From NCBI RefSeq assembly GCF_900207585.1, contig NZ_OAOP01000002.1:186001-250000 (forward strand): a stretch of 64,000 bases of DNA, read 5' to 3'. The position numbers and the translations under genes were made by a program. The notes below the pieces were generated by a model, which saw nothing but the letters and a program-made list of their open reading frames with translations, was not told the origin of the DNA and did not search any database. Positions 41,277 to 50,232 of the stretch are shown here, one piece after another. The stretch comes from Bacillus oleivorans (GTDB lineage: Bacteria; Bacillota; Bacilli; Bacillales; JC228). Every line of letters begins with the position of its first letter. The stretch's first letter is position 1.

Positions 41277-41606
41277 ATGCTTCGAGATCGCGGACGAATT
41301 AAATGGACATCGATGATGCTGCCGGAACACGTAAAGCTCTTGCGTGACTGGGCAGAAGAAGACAAATATGAAACACCAAAAGAGCTAGATGAACAACAGC
41401 TGGAACACATGAATCAGCTGTTGGAAGAAGCGATTGCAAGTGACTATCCTTTGCTGGTTACTTATTTTGAAAACCATCATTACCAGACAGTAAAAGGGCA
41501 GGTTTACAAAGTCGATCCTTATCAGCATCGTTTATATCTCAAAGGAGAAAATGAAGAGGTTGTCCTCATTCCTTTCGAAAGAATCGGGCAGATTGCCGCG
41601 GTTTGA
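41277..41606 (+). CDS. yqjX: YolD-like family protein (YqjX)
   Basis: 109 residues. The N-terminal DRGRIKWTSMMLPEHVKLL and the C-terminal beta segment KGQVYKVDPYQHRLYL are the hallmarks of YolD-like proteins, which accompany Y-family polymerases of the UvrX/YqjW type and are thought to influence their activity, perhaps as UmuD-like partners. It starts 19 bases after polY2 behind GGAAGAAGG and is presumably in the same SOS transcript. Confidence 0.9.
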   Translation: MLRDRGRIKWTSMMLPEHVKLLRDWAEEDKYETPKELDEQQLEHMNQLLEEAIASDYPLLVTYFENHHYQTVKGQVYKVDPYQHRLYLKGENEEVVLIPFERIGQIAAV

Positions 41607-41612
41607 ATAAGG

Positions 41613-41633
41613 AAGGGGGCAACCCTTTTTTAA
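41613..41633 (+). terminator. short terminator-like hairpin after yqjX
   Basis: AAGGG / CCCTT with a five-base loop and TTTTTTAATTT. The stem is short. Confidence 0.5.
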
Positions 41634-41669
41634 TTTATACTTTAAGAATTATTTGAGTATGAGTGTTCA

Positions 41670-41707
41670 CATCCCCCTAAAGTCTATGATGTTCATGAAG
41701 GGGGATG
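41670..41707. promoter_or_regulatory. hairpin upstream of the attenuator
   Basis: CATCCCCC (41670-41677) and GGGGGATG (41700-41707) are perfect arms around a 22-base loop, 40 bp before a TATAAT (41747-41752). It has no U-tract. It could be an operator or belong to the end of the previous transcript. Confidence 0.35.
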
Positions 41708-41783
41708 AATTGTAAAAATATTCTGTGCATTATTGAGTGAATCATATATAATTTTCGTATCAACAAACAAGGAGGAACTTTCA

Positions 41784-41840
41784 ATGAAAAACATGACATA
41801 TCAATCCGTTCAAACATATAAGGGTGGAACACGTTCTTAA
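41784..41840 (+). CDS. 18-residue leader peptide of an ABC transporter attenuator
   Basis: The peptide MKNMTYQSVQTYKGGTRS starts at an ATG preceded by AAGGAGGA at the ideal distance, a much stronger site than a chance ORF would have. Its last codons (ACA TAT AAG GGT) form the left arm of the hairpin 41814-41867. It resembles in layout BmrB, the leader peptide that controls the bmrCD multidrug ABC genes of B. subtilis by ribosome stalling. The sequence itself is not one I recognise. Regulatory rather than structural role inferred. Confidence 0.65.
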   Translation: MKNMTYQSVQTYKGGTRS

Positions 41841-41880
41841 ATGTAAACGGTGTACCCCCTTATATGTGTTTATTTAAATA
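41814..41880 (+). promoter_or_regulatory. attenuator hairpin overlapping the leader peptide
   Basis: ACATATAAGGG (41814-41824) pairs perfectly with CCCTTATATGT (41857-41867) and is followed by GTTTATTT. A ribosome paused on the leader codons would cover the left arm and prevent the hairpin, allowing transcription of the transporter gene 33 bp downstream. Confidence 0.6.
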
Positions 41881-41899
41881 ACACAAAAAGGGGTAACTT

Positions 41900-43642
41900 A
41901 TGGATTTTCCAATTAAAAAATTTTTATCATATTACAAACCGTATTTAAAGTTGTATCTTTTAGTATTGGTGTGCGCCTTTATCGTATCGGGTATGACTTT
42001 GGTATTCCCGTTACTCGTCAGGTATATAACGAAAGAGGTTCTTGAGGGAGACTTGGCAAACGCCCTAAGTGAGGTTTATTGGATTGGCGGGCTGATGCTT
42101 GTTTTAGTAGCAATTGAGAATATTGGGAACTATTTTGTTGACTATAAAGGGCATGAAGTTGGTGCTCGAATGGAAAGTGATATGCGCAGTGAGCTGTTCG
42201 CACACATGCAAAAACTTTCCTTCAGCTTTTACGATAAGGAAAACACAGGCCAGCTCATGTCGAGAATTACGAACGATTTGCTGCTGCTTTCCGAATTATA
42301 CCATCACGGCCCGGAAGACTATCTCAAATATTTGGTCCGCTTTGTTGGGGCGTTTGTAATTTTATTCTTTATTAATGCACCATTGACGATTGTAGTATTC
42401 TGTTTCCTGCCGTTGTTAGGAGCCATTTCGCTATTTTTTAATAAGATTGAAAACAGGGCATTAAGAAGAAACAAAGAAAGGATTGGGGACATAAACGCAC
42501 AGGTAGAGGATAGTCTGTCAGGAATCCGCGTAGTAAAATCGTTTGCTAACGAGCACGTTGAGATTGGGAAGTTTAACCGGGAAAATAATCGTTTCCTTGA
42601 TAGCAGAAAAATATTTTATAAGACTGAAGCTAAGTTTTATAATGGGGTACAAACGATTATCCAACTGATTACGGTGACAGTCATTATCTTTGGCAGTACC
42701 AGTATCGTCAACAACACATTGGATTTAGCGGATTTGATCACTTTTTTACTGTATATCAACTTTATGATTGAGCCGATTCAAAAACTGACTCATATGAGCA
42801 CACAATTTCAAGAAGGAATTACTGGCTTCCAGCGATTTATGGAAATCATGAATTTAAAACCCTCAATCGAAGACAATCCGAATGCTGTGACTCTGGCAGA
42901 AGTTCACGGTGAAATAGAATTCAAAAATGTATCCTTCCGTTACGATGACCATTTGAACCATGTCTTGGAAAACCTGTCTCTCCGTATACAACCAGGAGAG
43001 TATGTAGCGTTGGTTGGTCCGTCTGGTACGGGAAAAACGACATTTTGCTCGCTCATCCCCCGCTTTTATGAAGTTACAGATGGAGAAATATTACTGGACG
43101 GGATAAACGTCCGTACTATCGACCTGCAGTCTTTAAGAAAAAGTATTGGAATTGTACAGCAAGATGTTTATCTCTTCACGGGAACGGTTATGGAAAATAT
43201 TCGTTACGGAAATCCACAAGCCAGCGATGAAGAAATTATAAATGCATCTAAGCATGCGAACGCACACGACTTTATCATGAACTTGCCAAACGGGTATCAC
43301 TCTGAAATTGGTCAACGTGGAGTCAAACTTTCTGGTGGCCAAAAACAAAGACTAAGCATAGCCCGTGTATTCTTAAAGAACCCACCCGTTCTTATTTTAG
43401 ATGAGGCAACAAGCGCATTAGATAATGAGAGCGAAAGCATCATTAAGAAATCACTCGAAATGTTGGCAAAAGGGCGTACAACGATTGTTATTGCTCATCG
43501 CCTTTCAACTATCCGCAATGCAGGGCGGATTATCGTATTAACTGAGGATGGTATTGTAGAGCAAGGTACACACGATGCGTTACTTGCAAACGATGGAGCC
43601 TATTCACACCTGTACACTAAGCAGTTTGAATTCACATCATAA
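41900..43642 (+). CDS. ABC half-transporter, multidrug/lipid exporter type
   Basis: 580 residues: an N-terminal six-helix ABC transmembrane domain (about 1-310) and a C-terminal nucleotide-binding domain with Walker A GPSGTGKTT, signature LSGGQKQRLSIARV, Walker B VLILDEATSALD and H-loop IAHRLSTIR. A single fused half-transporter of this type works as a homodimer exporting drugs or lipids (BmrA/MsbA-like). AAAAAGGGG lies before the ATG. The leader-peptide attenuator upstream suggests induction by ribosome-targeting antibiotics, which are then possible substrates (inference). Confidence 0.93.
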   Translation: MDFPIKKFLSYYKPYLKLYLLVLVCAFIVSGMTLVFPLLVRYITKEVLEGDLANALSEVYWIGGLMLVLVAIENIGNYFVDYKGHEVGARMESDMRSELFAHMQKLSFSFYDKENTGQLMSRITNDLLLLSELYHHGPEDYLKYLVRFVGAFVILFFINAPLTIVVFCFLPLLGAISLFFNKIENRALRRNKERIGDINAQVEDSLSGIRVVKSFANEHVEIGKFNRENNRFLDSRKIFYKTEAKFYNGVQTIIQLITVTVIIFGSTSIVNNTLDLADLITFLLYINFMIEPIQKLTHMSTQFQEGITGFQRFMEIMNLKPSIEDNPNAVTLAEVHGEIEFKNVSFRYDDHLNHVLENLSLRIQPGEYVALVGPSGTGKTTFCSLIPRFYEVTDGEILLDGINVRTIDLQSLRKSIGIVQQDVYLFTGTVMENIRYGNPQASDEEIINASKHANAHDFIMNLPNGYHSEIGQRGVKLSGGQKQRLSIARVFLKNPPVLILDEATSALDNESESIIKKSLEMLAKGRTTIVIAHRLSTIRNAGRIIVLTEDGIVEQGTHDALLANDGAYSHLYTKQFEFTS

Positions 43643-43650
43643 TCTTCTTT

Positions 43651-43692
43651 AAATAAATCGGCTCTCATTTAAAAAGGGCCGATTTATTTTTT
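43651..43692 (+). terminator. intrinsic terminator after the ABC exporter
   Basis: AAATAAATCGGC and GCCGATTTATTT arms with an imperfect inner part, followed by TTTT. Confidence 0.85.
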
Positions 43693-43736
43693 AGCTTAGA
43701 ATCTAATCGGGTCTCAGGGCTTCGCGGTTATACATA

Positions 43737-43810
43737 TTTGTTACTATAGCAAAAGTTGAGGACCGCCTCAGGTGGCTCTTAAGTAACAAATTCCAATCCC
43801 TACCATTGGA
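43737..43810 (+). promoter_or_regulatory. structured leader upstream of metNIQ (not an S-box)
   Basis: ATTTGTTACT / AGTAACAAAT are 10-bp inverted arms enclosing an inner stem CCGCC / GGTGG flanked by GAG / CTC. Directly after comes a second hairpin ATTCCAAT / ATTGGAAT. None of the S-box (SAM-I) core sequences are present. No promoter is obvious. Confidence 0.45.
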
Positions 43811-43895
43811 ATCGGAATAAATGGACATCCTATTCACTCTTCCCTATAATAGAAAAGGTGTGAGCCCATTACCGGAGGAAAAGGAGAACAGCATC

Positions 43896-44657
43896 GTGAT
43901 TTCATTACATAATGTTTGCAAAAGCTATAAGCAAGACAAAAAATGTTATGAAGCGATTCGAGATGTATCTTTAACCGTTAATCAGGGAGACATCTATGGA
44001 ATTATCGGGCAAAGCGGTGCTGGGAAATCTACGCTGCTGAGACTGATGAATTTATTAGAAAAACCGGATGAGGGAGCAGTACTGGTTCATAACCAAGACT
44101 TAACAAGGCTCCCCGGCAGGCAGCTGCGGAAAGCCCGGCAATCAATCGGGATGATTTTTCAGCATTTTAATCTCGTTTCTAATAAAACGGTTTTTGATAA
44201 TGTGTTAGTTTCATTGGAATTAGCCAGGTTTCCGAAAAGTGAAAGAAACGAACGGGTCCTAGAAAGTCTTAAATTTGTCGGCCTTGAAAAGGAATGGGAT
44301 AAATACCCGGCTCAATTAAGCGGCGGTCAGAAACAGCGGGTTGCGATTGCCAGAGCCCTTGCAAACCGTCCAACTATTCTATTATGTGATGAACCGACGT
44401 CAGCGCTTGACCCAAACACAACTGCTGAAATTTTAGAAGTACTCCAGACTATTAATCAAAAACTTGGAGTTACGATTGTAATCGTTAGTCATGAAATGGG
44501 TGTTATCACGAGTATTTGCAACCGGGTATCCATTATGGAAAACGGTGCGATTTATAAAACAGTAGATGTGAAGCCAAGGGGAGTAACGACTCCGAGCAAA
44601 AATCCAGACTGGTTTTTACAGCAATTACAAGAGGATGGTGATAGACATCATGCCTGA
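43896..44657 (+). CDS. metN: methionine-type ABC transporter ATP-binding protein (short MetN)
   Basis: 253 residues from GTG 43896 (AAGGAG nine bases before), beginning with the family's ISLHNVCKSY. Walker A GQSGAGKST, signature LSGGQKQRVAIARA, Walker [14 protein letters not shown] and the VSHEMGVI switch are intact. Full MetN proteins have about 340 residues with a C-terminal NIL/ACT domain that binds methionine and shuts the pump. That domain is missing here, so feedback would differ. It overlaps metI by eight bases and is one operon with metI and metQ. Confidence 0.9.
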   Translation: MISLHNVCKSYKQDKKCYEAIRDVSLTVNQGDIYGIIGQSGAGKSTLLRLMNLLEKPDEGAVLVHNQDLTRLPGRQLRKARQSIGMIFQHFNLVSNKTVFDNVLVSLELARFPKSERNERVLESLKFVGLEKEWDKYPAQLSGGQKQRVAIARALANRPTILLCDEPTSALDPNTTAEILEVLQTINQKLGVTIVIVSHEMGVITSICNRVSIMENGAIYKTVDVKPRGVTTPSKNPDWFLQQLQEDGDRHHA

Positions 44658-45312
44658 AATCTTGGTACAGTATCAGTCGGAGATATGGCAATCTATTGGA
44701 GAAACCTTTATTATGGTGGGTGCATCTGTTTTAGCCGCGATTCTTTTGGGACTGCCAGTCGGAACTTTACTATTTTTATGCCGGAAAGGGCAATTGCTTG
44801 AAAATCAATCAGTTTTTTCGGCACTGAATTTATTTGTAAACATTGTCCGGTCCTTTCCCTTTTTATTATTTGTCGTCTTTCTGATTCCTTTTACTAGATT
44901 AATAGTAGGAACCGCAATCGGAACGGCTGCAGCGACAGTACCTTTAGCAATCATGGCGATCGCCTATTACTCTCGTTTAGTGGAACAGGCCTTATTGGAT
45001 GTTCCGAAAGGTGTAATTGAAGCTGCGATTTCAATGGGGGCATCCGTTAGAGAGGTTATTTTCAAGTTTATTTATGTAGAGGCAAGGTCAGGTTTAGTTC
45101 TCGGTTTAACGACATCTGCCATCAGTTTTATCTCCTATTCAACGATAATGGGAGTAGTTGGCGGAGGAGGAATTGGGGACTTTGCAATCAGATATGGATA
45201 TCAAAGATTTGAAACTGAACTTATGATTTATTTAATTATTATCATGATCTTCTTTGTCCAAATGATTCAATTTACCGGGACAACGATCTCGAGAAAACTA
45301 GATAAACGATAA
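44650..45312 (+). CDS. metI: methionine-type ABC transporter permease
   Basis: 220 residues with five membrane helices and the coupling segment EAAISMGASVREVIFKFIYVEA, typical of MetI. The ATG overlaps the metN stop region and has GGTGAT upstream. It forms the membrane channel for D/L-methionine or a related compound, with MetN and the MetQ lipoprotein. Confidence 0.93.
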   Translation: MPEILVQYQSEIWQSIGETFIMVGASVLAAILLGLPVGTLLFLCRKGQLLENQSVFSALNLFVNIVRSFPFLLFVVFLIPFTRLIVGTAIGTAAATVPLAIMAIAYYSRLVEQALLDVPKGVIEAAISMGASVREVIFKFIYVEARSGLVLGLTTSAISFISYSTIMGVVGGGGIGDFAIRYGYQRFETELMIYLIIIMIFFVQMIQFTGTTISRKLDKR

Positions 45313-45333
45313 AATACAGCAGGGGGTTTCACA

Positions 45334-46158
45334 ATGAAAAAAATATGGACTCTTATCATGGCATTACTGTTGGTACTGGCAGGATGTGCTCAAAGTCAAG
45401 AGAACAAAACATCAATTGATGATCAAACAGACAGCGAAGAAATCAGCTTAAAAGTGGCTTCGTTGATACCGCCAATGACTGATATTCTGGAAATCGCTAA
45501 AACTCAATTAAAAGAAGACGGAATTAATCTGGAAATTGTTGTGTTAAGTGATAATATCCAGCCTAATAATGCACTCGCGGCAAAAGAAGTAGATGCTAAC
45601 TTCTTTCAGCATGTTCCATACATGGAAGAATACAATGAAGCAAACGGAACTGATTTAGTTCCAGTACAGCCGATTTACCACGCAATTTATGGTGTTTACT
45701 CTAAAAATTACGAAACGATGGATGAGCTTCCAGAAGGAGCGACGATTGCGATTGCGAATGACCCGACAAATATTGGCCGCTCGCTGGCAATTCTCGATCA
45801 AGCGGGAGTAATTAAGCTAAAAGAAGGTGTAGGTATCCACGCAACACAAGCAGATATTATGGAAAATCCTAAAAACTATAAATTTGAAGAAGTGGACTTA
45901 TTGATGCTTGCACGTATGTATGATGATGCGGACGCGGTTATTATGACACCAGCTTATGCTCAGCCGCTCGGCTTAACACCTAAAAGTGACGCACTGCTGA
46001 CAGAAGGACTTGAGTCAGAATTCGCGATTACATTAGTGGCCCGTTCAGACAACGCCGATTCTGAAGTGATTCAAAAATTAGCTAAAAGTATGACAAGCAC
46101 TGAAGTGAAAAAGTTTTTAGAAGAAGAATATGGGGAAAATTCAATTCCAGCATTTTAA
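45334..46158 (+). CDS. metQ: methionine-type substrate-binding lipoprotein (NlpA family)
   Basis: 274 residues with a lipoprotein signal ending in LVLAGC, then the NlpA/MetQ fold: DNIQPNNALAAKEVDANFFQH, YGVYSKNYETMDELPEGATI, IANDPTNIGRSLAIL and ALLTEGLESEFAI. These match methionine-binding MetQ proteins. It should capture substrate at the outer membrane face and deliver it to MetNI. A strong terminator follows. Without an S-box the link to methionine rests on the family only. Confidence 0.92.
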   Translation: MKKIWTLIMALLLVLAGCAQSQENKTSIDDQTDSEEISLKVASLIPPMTDILEIAKTQLKEDGINLEIVVLSDNIQPNNALAAKEVDANFFQHVPYMEEYNEANGTDLVPVQPIYHAIYGVYSKNYETMDELPEGATIAIANDPTNIGRSLAILDQAGVIKLKEGVGIHATQADIMENPKNYKFEEVDLLMLARMYDDADAVIMTPAYAQPLGLTPKSDALLTEGLESEFAITLVARSDNADSEVIQKLAKSMTSTEVKKFLEEEYGENSIPAF

Positions 46159-46171
46159 TTAGAAACACGTA

Positions 46172-46212
46172 AAAAAACATCCACAGGTGTTCACCCTGTG
46201 GATGTTTTTTTA
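46172..46212. terminator. bidirectional terminator after metQ
   Basis: AAAAAACATCCACAGG / CCTGTGGATGTTTTTT, a perfect 16-bp stem with T-runs on both strands. It also serves the convergent CDGSH gene. Confidence 0.93.
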
Positions 46213-46213
46213 C

Positions 46214-46432
46214 TTATTTAAAGTTCTCCGCCCTTACACAAGATTCAAAATTACCTTTATGCGAACCGTCACAAAATGGTTTGTTTTTCGAACGGCCGCA
46301 GCGGCATAAAGAGAATGAGCTTTTTGTCTCAATTTTGTTGCCTTCACCGTCCAATAAATCAATATTTTCCCCGCCAGTGATGCGGAGAGAGCCATTATCA
46401 TTTACTTTGATTGTAATCTTTTCCATTTTCAT
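46214..46432 (-). CDS. CDGSH iron-sulfur domain protein
   Basis: 72 residues. The motif CRCGRSKNKPFCDGSHKG near the C-terminus gives the three-cysteine, one-histidine [2Fe-2S] ligands of the mitoNEET/CDGSH family. The N-terminal half (KITIKVNDNGSLRITGG) is a beta segment usual in bacterial members. Role unknown, probably redox or Fe-S handling in the cytosol. AGGGGGG lies just before ATG 46432. ATG 46426 is an alternative start. Confidence 0.9.
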   Translation of the reverse strand: MKMEKITIKVNDNGSLRITGGENIDLLDGEGNKIETKSSFSLCRCGRSKNKPFCDGSHKGNFESCVRAENFK

Positions 46433-46575
46433 CAATCCCCCCTAACATTTACCTTATAACTATGATAGTACAGGAGAACAAGCTTTTAAAGCAACGTTAA
46501 TAGGAATCCTGAGCATAGAATCATAGGTTTTGCAAAAGGAAATGATAAAATAAAAGCGAGACAGGAGGAAATGCG

Positions 46576-46899
46576 ATGTTCATTACCGTTACAGAGACAG
46601 CTTTAGCCGAAATCGCTAAAAAATTAAAAATGAAAGAAAATGTACTGCGCCTCCACTATGACACAGAAGGGTGCGGATGTGCAGTAAGCGGGGTACCTAC
46701 CTTATATCTGGAACAAGCAAGTCACCCGAAAGATCTGCAGGCTGATTGCAATGTAGACATTAAAATATATTACAATCCCCAGCATCAAATATTTCTTGGA
46801 GAGAAACTAACAATTGACTTTTCAAAAAAAGCGAATACGTTTCAGCTAAAAACACCCGACGAAATACTTAGTCCGCGAATGAGACTAATCGAGAGCTGA
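46576..46899 (+). CDS. yqkB: HesB-like Fe-S biogenesis family protein (YqkB type)
   Basis: 107 residues. The segment LRLHYDTEGCGCAVSGVPTLYL and the terminal SPRMRLI match YqkB of B. subtilis, a HesB/IscA-like beta fold keeping only part of the A-type cysteine set (CGC in the middle, no C-terminal CxC). A scaffold or carrier role for Fe-S clusters is inferred from the fold. GGAGG precedes the start. It is divergent from the CDGSH gene, another Fe-S protein, across 140 bp. Confidence 0.85.
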   Translation: MFITVTETALAEIAKKLKMKENVLRLHYDTEGCGCAVSGVPTLYLEQASHPKDLQADCNVDIKIYYNPQHQIFLGEKLTIDFSKKANTFQLKTPDEILSPRMRLIES

Positions 46900-46900
46900 C

Positions 46901-46934
46901 ATGTCTATGATATCGATTCATAGGCATTTTTTTT
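46901..46934 (+). terminator. intrinsic terminator after yqkB
   Basis: ATGTCTATGA / TCATAGGCAT stem (one G-T pair) with a seven-base loop and TTTTTTTT. Confidence 0.88.
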
Positions 46935-47068
46935 GTCTCTAAAAAAATAGGAACCTATTGTTTTATGCATAGGCTTGTATATTTATAATTCCCTATAAAG
47001 GGGAAAATCAAAAAAACACAGTTAAAATAAGGTGAAAAAAAGAAAATAATATTTTTACAAATTACCTA

Positions 47069-47097
47069 TTGTATAAAAATTCATACAGAGTTATAAT
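47069..47097 (+). promoter_or_regulatory. argC promoter with overlapping ARG box
   Basis: TTGTAT, 17 bp and TATAAT form a sigma-A promoter. The stretch TGTATAAAAATTCATACA (47070-47087), an AhrC/ArgR-type ARG box, covers the -35 and the spacer, so arginine-bound AhrC would block polymerase. Confidence 0.75.
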
Positions 47098-47134
47098 CAT
47101 TCAGTAATAAGGGCTTTTTGGGAGTGAGAAAGCA

Positions 47135-48172
47135 ATGAGAGCAGCAATTATTGGGGGAACAGGTTATAGTGCGGTGGAGCTTATCAGGTTATTGCAGCAT
47201 CATCCCTACGTTGAGCTTGAGACAGTGATTTCTCATTCAACAGCAGGGAGTGAAATGGATTCAATTTATCCTCACCTCACCAATATAATCGATAGACCAT
47301 TAACCGCTTTAAACATAGATTCGTTGAGTGAAGAGGTTGATGTTATCTTTTTTGCAACACCCTCAGGCGTAAGTAAAGAGATTCTGCCCAAATTTTTGGA
47401 GAATGGTTTAACTTGTATCGATCTTTCTGGGGATTTTCGCCTGAAGTCACAAACCGTATATGAAAAATGGTACAAAAAATCAGCTGCTGAACAAAAGCAT
47501 CTAGATTCTGCCGTTTATGGCTTAAGTGAAATTTATCAGACCGCGATTAAAGAAGCGAAACTGATTGCAAATCCGGGCTGTTATCCAACTGCTACATTAT
47601 TGGCGCTGATTCCTGTTTTACAGCACAATCTGATTGACTGCGATTCTATTATTGTCGATGCAAAATCAGGCGTGTCTGGTGCAGGCAGGGGACTTTCGTT
47701 AGGGTCGCATTACTCTGAAGTCAATGAAAATTTAAAGGCTTACAAACTAGGAAAGCATCAGCATATACCTGAGATTGAACAAATTCTCAATCAACAAAGC
47801 GGGAAAACATCCCCGATAACCTTTACGACTCATCTTGTCCCGATGACAAGGGGAATTATGGCTACTATCTACGCAAGCCTGAATACCCCCGTAAAAACGG
47901 GCGATATTATTGATCTTTATCAGGATTATTATCAGGATCATCCGTTTATTAGGATTTGTAAGGAAGGCATTATTCCCACAACAAAAGAAGTATATGGCAG
48001 CAACTATTGTGACATTGGAGTCCTTGCTGATGAAAGAACGGGAAGACTTACAATCGTTTCTGTCATTGATAACTTAGTGAAGGGTGCCTCAGGGCAGGCG
48101 ATCCAAAATTTAAACATTATGAATGGCTGGGATGTTCAGACAGGACTTGAGTATATCCCGCTTTACCCATAG
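47135..48172 (+). CDS. argC: N-acetyl-gamma-glutamyl-phosphate reductase
   Basis: 345 residues. N-terminal NADP motif GGTGYSAVELIRLL, catalytic cysteine in LIANPGCYPTATLL, and HQHIPEIEQ with TTHLVPMTRGI in the dimerisation domain. It carries out the third step of arginine synthesis, reducing N-acetylglutamyl-5-phosphate to the semialdehyde. First gene of the arg block, behind an ARG-box promoter. TGGGAGTGAG lies before the ATG. Confidence 0.97.
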   Translation: MRAAIIGGTGYSAVELIRLLQHHPYVELETVISHSTAGSEMDSIYPHLTNIIDRPLTALNIDSLSEEVDVIFFATPSGVSKEILPKFLENGLTCIDLSGDFRLKSQTVYEKWYKKSAAEQKHLDSAVYGLSEIYQTAIKEAKLIANPGCYPTATLLALIPVLQHNLIDCDSIIVDAKSGVSGAGRGLSLGSHYSEVNENLKAYKLGKHQHIPEIEQILNQQSGKTSPITFTTHLVPMTRGIMATIYASLNTPVKTGDIIDLYQDYYQDHPFIRICKEGIIPTTKEVYGSNYCDIGVLADERTGRLTIVSVIDNLVKGASGQAIQNLNIMNGWDVQTGLEYIPLYP

Positions 48173-48186
48173 GAAGAGAGAGGAAG

Positions 48187-49422
48187 ATGTTCTCAATGCA
48201 GATCACTAAGGAAAACAAGCTGACGATTATCCCAGGCGGGGGTGTAACTTCACCAAAAGGATTTAAAGCAGGCGGCGTTCATTGCGGTATTAAGAGAAAA
48301 AGATTGGACTTAGGCTATATTGCTTCGAAAGTACCAGCGACAGCCGCTGCTGTATATACAACTAACCTTTTTCAGGCTGCTCCTCTGCTTATTACGCAAG
48401 ACAGTATCAAAAAAGAGCATAAAGTTCAGGCTCTGATTGTCAATTCTGGCAATGCCAATGCCTGTACGGGAACACAAGGCCTACAGGATGCTGCCGAAAT
48501 GCAAACTCTTTTTGCCGAAAAGCTCGGGATTCCAGCTTCCTATGTCGCGGTTGCATCAACTGGAGTGATCGGTGTTCCGCTGCAAATAGATAAAATCAAA
48601 AGCGGGATTGAACAAATCGACTTACCAGAATACGAGTCCGCAGCTCGCTTTGAGCAATCAATTTTAACGACTGATACGGGTGTGAAAAATGCTTGTGTGC
48701 AATTTGAAATAGATGGTCAGGAAGTTACAATCGGGGGCGCTGCCAAAGGTTCAGGCATGATCCATCCAAATATGGCAACCATGCTTGGCTTTATAACAAC
48801 TGACGCTAAGATCGAACATGAGGATTTGCTGTTTGCCTTAAGAGAAGTTACCAATCAAACCTTTAACATGATTACGGTAGATGGCGATACCAGTACGAAT
48901 GATATGGTCCTTGTCATGGCAAATGGAGAGGCTAATAACCAAACATTAACAAAGGACCATCCTGAATGGTCAGTGTTTATCAAAGGTCTGAATACGGTAT
49001 CTGAATCACTTGCCAAACAAATAGCAAGAGATGGCGAAGGTGCCACAAAACTGGTTGAAGTTCAAGTAAAAGGAGCGATTAACGAAACAATTGCAAGGGC
49101 TGTCAGCAAATCTATTATTGGCTCTAGTCTTGTCAAAACAGCCGTATACGGGGCAGACCCGAACTGGGGAAGAATCGTTTGCGCCATCGGCTACAGCGGA
49201 CAAGAACTGAATCCTGACAGCCTTACTGTAAAACTAGGAACCATTACGGTAGTTGAAAAAGGGTTACCAGTACCTTTTCGTGAAGAGGCGGCAAAAGCTT
49301 ATTTAGAACAGGAACACGTTCAAATTTTTATAGATTTGAATGAAGGATGCGGGACGGCTACTGCATGGGGCTGCGACTTAACTTATGATTATGTAAAAAT
49401 AAATGCTTCTTACAGAACGTAA
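48187..49422 (+). CDS. argJ: bifunctional ornithine acetyltransferase / N-acetylglutamate synthase
   Basis: 411 residues. The self-cleavage region is [16 protein letters not shown], where the chain splits before the threonine to form alpha and beta subunits. [11 protein letters not shown] and [15 protein letters not shown] are further family motifs. It recycles the acetyl group from acetylornithine to glutamate, and in Bacilli it is often bifunctional. It starts 14 bases after argC. ATG 48196 is a possible alternative start nine bases further in. Confidence 0.96.
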   Translation: MFSMQITKENKLTIIPGGGVTSPKGFKAGGVHCGIKRKRLDLGYIASKVPATAAAVYTTNLFQAAPLLITQDSIKKEHKVQALIVNSGNANACTGTQGLQDAAEMQTLFAEKLGIPASYVAVASTGVIGVPLQIDKIKSGIEQIDLPEYESAARFEQSILTTDTGVKNACVQFEIDGQEVTIGGAAKGSGMIHPNMATMLGFITTDAKIEHEDLLFALREVTNQTFNMITVDGDTSTNDMVLVMANGEANNQTLTKDHPEWSVFIKGLNTVSESLAKQIARDGEGATKLVEVQVKGAINETIARAVSKSIIGSSLVKTAVYGADPNWGRIVCAIGYSGQELNPDSLTVKLGTITVVEKGLPVPFREEAAKAYLEQEHVQIFIDLNEGCGTATAWGCDLTYDYVKINASYRT

Positions 49423-49435
49423 GGGAGGCGCCAAA

Positions 49436-50221
49436 ATGAAATACCTGGTCATTAAATGTGGGGGGAGTGTCTTAGATCATCTCCCTAAAAACTTCTATCA
49501 AAATATTGTTCAGCTTCAAAAAAACAAAGAATGGCAGCCCATTATTGTTCATGGGGGAGGACCAACAATCTCCACACTCCTTAATCGGCTCGAGATTGAA
49601 ACAAAATTTGTTGATGGCCTCAGGGTTACCACTGAAGATGTATTAAATATCGTTGAAATGGTATTAAGCGGTTCTGTAAATAAACAGATTGTCCGAAATT
49701 TTCAAAAGTCAGGCGGGGCTGCCTTTGGGATGAGCGGAGTCGATGGAGCACTTTTGCTGGTAAAACCTGCTCAAAACAGTGAACAGCTTGGGTTTGTTGG
49801 GGAAGTGACAAGCGTTCATACGGCTTTGATTAAACAAATCGCAAACCAAGGACTAATTCCGGTCATCTCGCCCCTTGGAATCGATGAACAAGGACAGCAT
49901 TACAACATTAATGGTGATATGGCGGCATCGGCGATTGCTAAAGCCATGCAGGCAGAATTGTGTATGATCAGTGATATTCCGGGAATTTATACGGAACAAG
50001 AAGGGAAGAAATATCTGCTAAAACAAGTTACCAATCTTGAAGTAGAAGAATTGATTAAAAATGGAATTATATATGGCGGTATGGTACCTAAAGTCAGAGC
50101 AGCGATTGATGGACTCACAGCAAATGTACCGGAGGTTGTCATTATAAACGGGAACGAGCCAGATAGCCTCCTTGCTTATACAGAAGGAAGAGAAATTGGA
50201 ACGAAAATCATATTGGGATAA
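49436..50221 (+). CDS. argB: acetylglutamate kinase
   Basis: 261 residues of the amino acid kinase fold: N-terminal VIKCGGSVLD, IVHGGGPTIS, the substrate loop NINGDMAASAIA and IYGGMVPKVRAA. It phosphorylates N-acetylglutamate, the second step. Lacking the N-terminal helix of arginine-sensitive kinases, it is probably not strongly feedback-inhibited. ATG 49436 has GGGAGG nine bases before it. The open frame further upstream lies inside argJ. Confidence 0.96.
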   Translation: MKYLVIKCGGSVLDHLPKNFYQNIVQLQKNKEWQPIIVHGGGPTISTLLNRLEIETKFVDGLRVTTEDVLNIVEMVLSGSVNKQIVRNFQKSGGAAFGMSGVDGALLLVKPAQNSEQLGFVGEVTSVHTALIKQIANQGLIPVISPLGIDEQGQHYNINGDMAASAIAKAMQAELCMISDIPGIYTEQEGKKYLLKQVTNLEVEELIKNGIIYGGMVPKVRAAIDGLTANVPEVVIINGNEPDSLLAYTEGREIGTKIILG

Positions 50222-50232
50222 GGAGAGTCAGT

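Noticed and set aside
43693-43895. S-box (SAM-I) riboswitch upstream of metN
   Set aside because: None of the conserved S-box core sequences are present.
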